Part shown: positions 63,086 through 64,000 of the stretch, in pieces
Layout of the letters: each line of letters opens with the position of its first letter
How positions within the stretch are numbered: the first letter of the stretch is position 1
DNA from: Amycolatopsis mediterranei
GTDB lineage: Bacteria; Actinomycetota; Actinomycetes; Mycobacteriales; Pseudonocardiaceae
Direction of reading: 5' to 3'
Assembly (NCBI RefSeq): GCF_026017845.1
Contig: NZ_CP100416.1
Location: 3,073,926 to 3,137,925, forward strand
DNA length: 64,000 nt
Notes under the pieces: model-generated
Seen by the model: only the letters and a program-made list of their open reading frames with translations
The model's database searches: none
Told to the model about the DNA's origin: nothing
Program-made: the position numbers and the translations under genes

Positions 63086-64000
63086 TCAGCTGCACCACCT
63101 CGTCCATCGTCGGCCCGGCGGCCATTTCGGCGGCCAGCTCCCGCGCCCGGTCGCGGTAGCGCGGATCGTCGAGGACGGTGCGGACGGCCCGCCGCAGCGT
63201 CCGCGGCGTGGCCGAGGCGCGGGCGCGGCCGATCCCGGCCCCGGACCAGGTGACCCGGGCGGCGACCTCGCGCTTGTCCTCGCTGGCCCCGACCACGACC
63301 AGCGGCACGCCGTAGCGGAGGGCGTGGTTGACGCCGCCGTACCCGCCGTTGCCGACCATGGCGGCGCAGCGGGGGAGCAGCTCGTCGTAGGGCAGGAAAT
63401 CGGCCACCCGGACGTTCTCCGGCAGCGGGCCGGGCCGCAGGAGCTCGCCGCACGTCGTCGCGACGACCAGGACGTCCTCGCCGGCCAGCGCCTCGATGGT
63501 GGGCTCGACGAGCCGGCCGAGGTCGTCGTTCGCGACCGTCCCTTGGGTCACGTGCACCACCGGCCGGCCGCCGTCCAGGTCGGCCCACCACGGCGGCAGC
63601 GGGTGCTCGCTCGCCGCGCTGACCGTCGTCGGCCCGATGAAGTGCAGCGGCACCCCGGTGCGTGGGTACTCGAAGCCCGGGCAGGTCATCTGCAGGACGC
63701 CGTCGCTGAGCAGGGGCCAGTCGGTGAACAGCAGGCCGGGGTCGCCGCCCAGCAGGTCTTTCGTCAGTTTCCGCGCCGGCCCGGTCACCCACGGCACGAG
63801 CGTTTTGAGGAGCGCGGCGCGCAGGGGATGCCCGGGCGGGCCGGTCGGGACCGGCGGCATGAACGGCAGGAACCCCAGGGTCAGCAGGCGCGGCCGCCGT
63901 TCGCGCCGGACCAGGGCCAGCCCGGCCATCATCAGCGGATCGCACAGCACGACGTCGGCTTCCTGCGCGTCGATGACGCTCAGCTGGGCAGGCATGGCGC
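63075..64000 (-). CDS. UGT/MGT-type glycosyltransferase, N-terminus beyond window
   Basis: C-terminal 307 or more residues of a GT-B glycosyltransferase; the frame is open to the window end so the N-terminal domain is cut. Features: DVVLCDPLMMAGLAL, MTCPGFEYPRTGVPLHFIGP, PVVHVTQGTVAN, and the donor-binding motif VGNGGYGGVNHALRYGVPLVVVG ... KREVAARVTWSGAGI. It resembles macrolide- or anthracycline-type glycosyltransferases, for which small aromatic or lipid acceptors are common. It converges on the sulfotransferase gene with an 11-bp overlap. Confidence 0.85.
   Translation of the reverse strand, partial: AMPAQLSVIDAQEADVVLCDPLMMAGLALVRRERRPRLLTLGFLPFMPPVPTGPPGHPLRAALLKTLVPWVTGPARKLTKDLLGGDPGLLFTDWPLLSDGVLQMTCPGFEYPRTGVPLHFIGPTTVSAASEHPLPPWWADLDGGRPVVHVTQGTVANDDLGRLVEPTIEALAGEDVLVVATTCGELLRPGPLPENVRVADFLPYDELLPRCAAMVGNGGYGGVNHALRYGVPLVVVGASEDKREVAARVTWSGAGIGRARASATPRTLRRAVRTVLDDPRYRDRARELAAEMAAGPTMDEVVQLITG

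Overview
The window reads as chromosome from a high-GC actinomycete, most likely a Pseudonocardiales member of the Amycolatopsis type (genus is inference). Direct signs are very high GC with strong third-position bias, RbpA, F420-type oxidoreductases, an MptB-like mannosyltransferase, a SufR-led suf operon, and many genes whose start codon sits 6-8 bases after a TAnnnT -10 element with no Shine-Dalgarno, as expected for leaderless mRNAs.

Layout. 1-7123: a cut PPOX gene diverges from a three-gene operon (364-7123) coding for a kleisin-like protein, a winged-helix KITE-like protein and a 1488-residue SMC-like ATPase; order and sizes resemble MukF-MukE-MukB/Wadjet JetABC, but no JetD nuclease follows. 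7161-10683: small metabolic and regulatory genes (LLM oxidoreductase, SnoaL, ArsR regulator with clear half-sites, LysE exporter, HTH_42 protein). 11112-14930: gap-pgk-tpiA-secG, then rbpA and its terminator. 14984-15522 is gene-poor and holds a 21-bp tandem array that flips orientation. 15523-25337: an orphan histidine kinase, then the pentose phosphate operon tkt-tal-pgi-zwf-opcA-pgl on the minus strand. 25621-37628: ctaB, followed by accessory genes: a module of WXG100-like and membrane-anchored proteins, helD, an FKBP lipoprotein, a quinone oxidoreductase, an ATP-grasp protein, an unrecognised 393-residue protein and a desaturase. 37692-42404 (minus): ctaA, an ABC-2 exporter and an mptB-like gene. 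42498-48942: sufR-sufB-sufD-sufC-sufS-sufU-sufT. 48950-56640: DUF4184, YnfA, a signal-peptidase-like protein lacking its catalytic pair, an AarF/UbiB kinase, a snapalysin, a two-component pair, a methyltransferase and a VOC protein. 56673-63085: cysD-cysNC diverging from a SnoaL/DUF1214/SDR/sulfotransferase operon; then a cut glycosyltransferase.

How it fits together. The backbone gap-pgk-tpi-secG ... pgl-opcA-zwf-tal-tkt-ctaB ... qor ... ctaA-ABC-mptB-sufR-suf follows, from memory, the order of M. tuberculosis Rv1436-Rv1466, so the interesting material is what departs from it: the SMC-like operon, the repeat array, the WXG100-like module and the other genes between ctaB and ctaA, and the sulfotransferase cluster, which could use PAPS made by the divergent cysD-cysNC genes.
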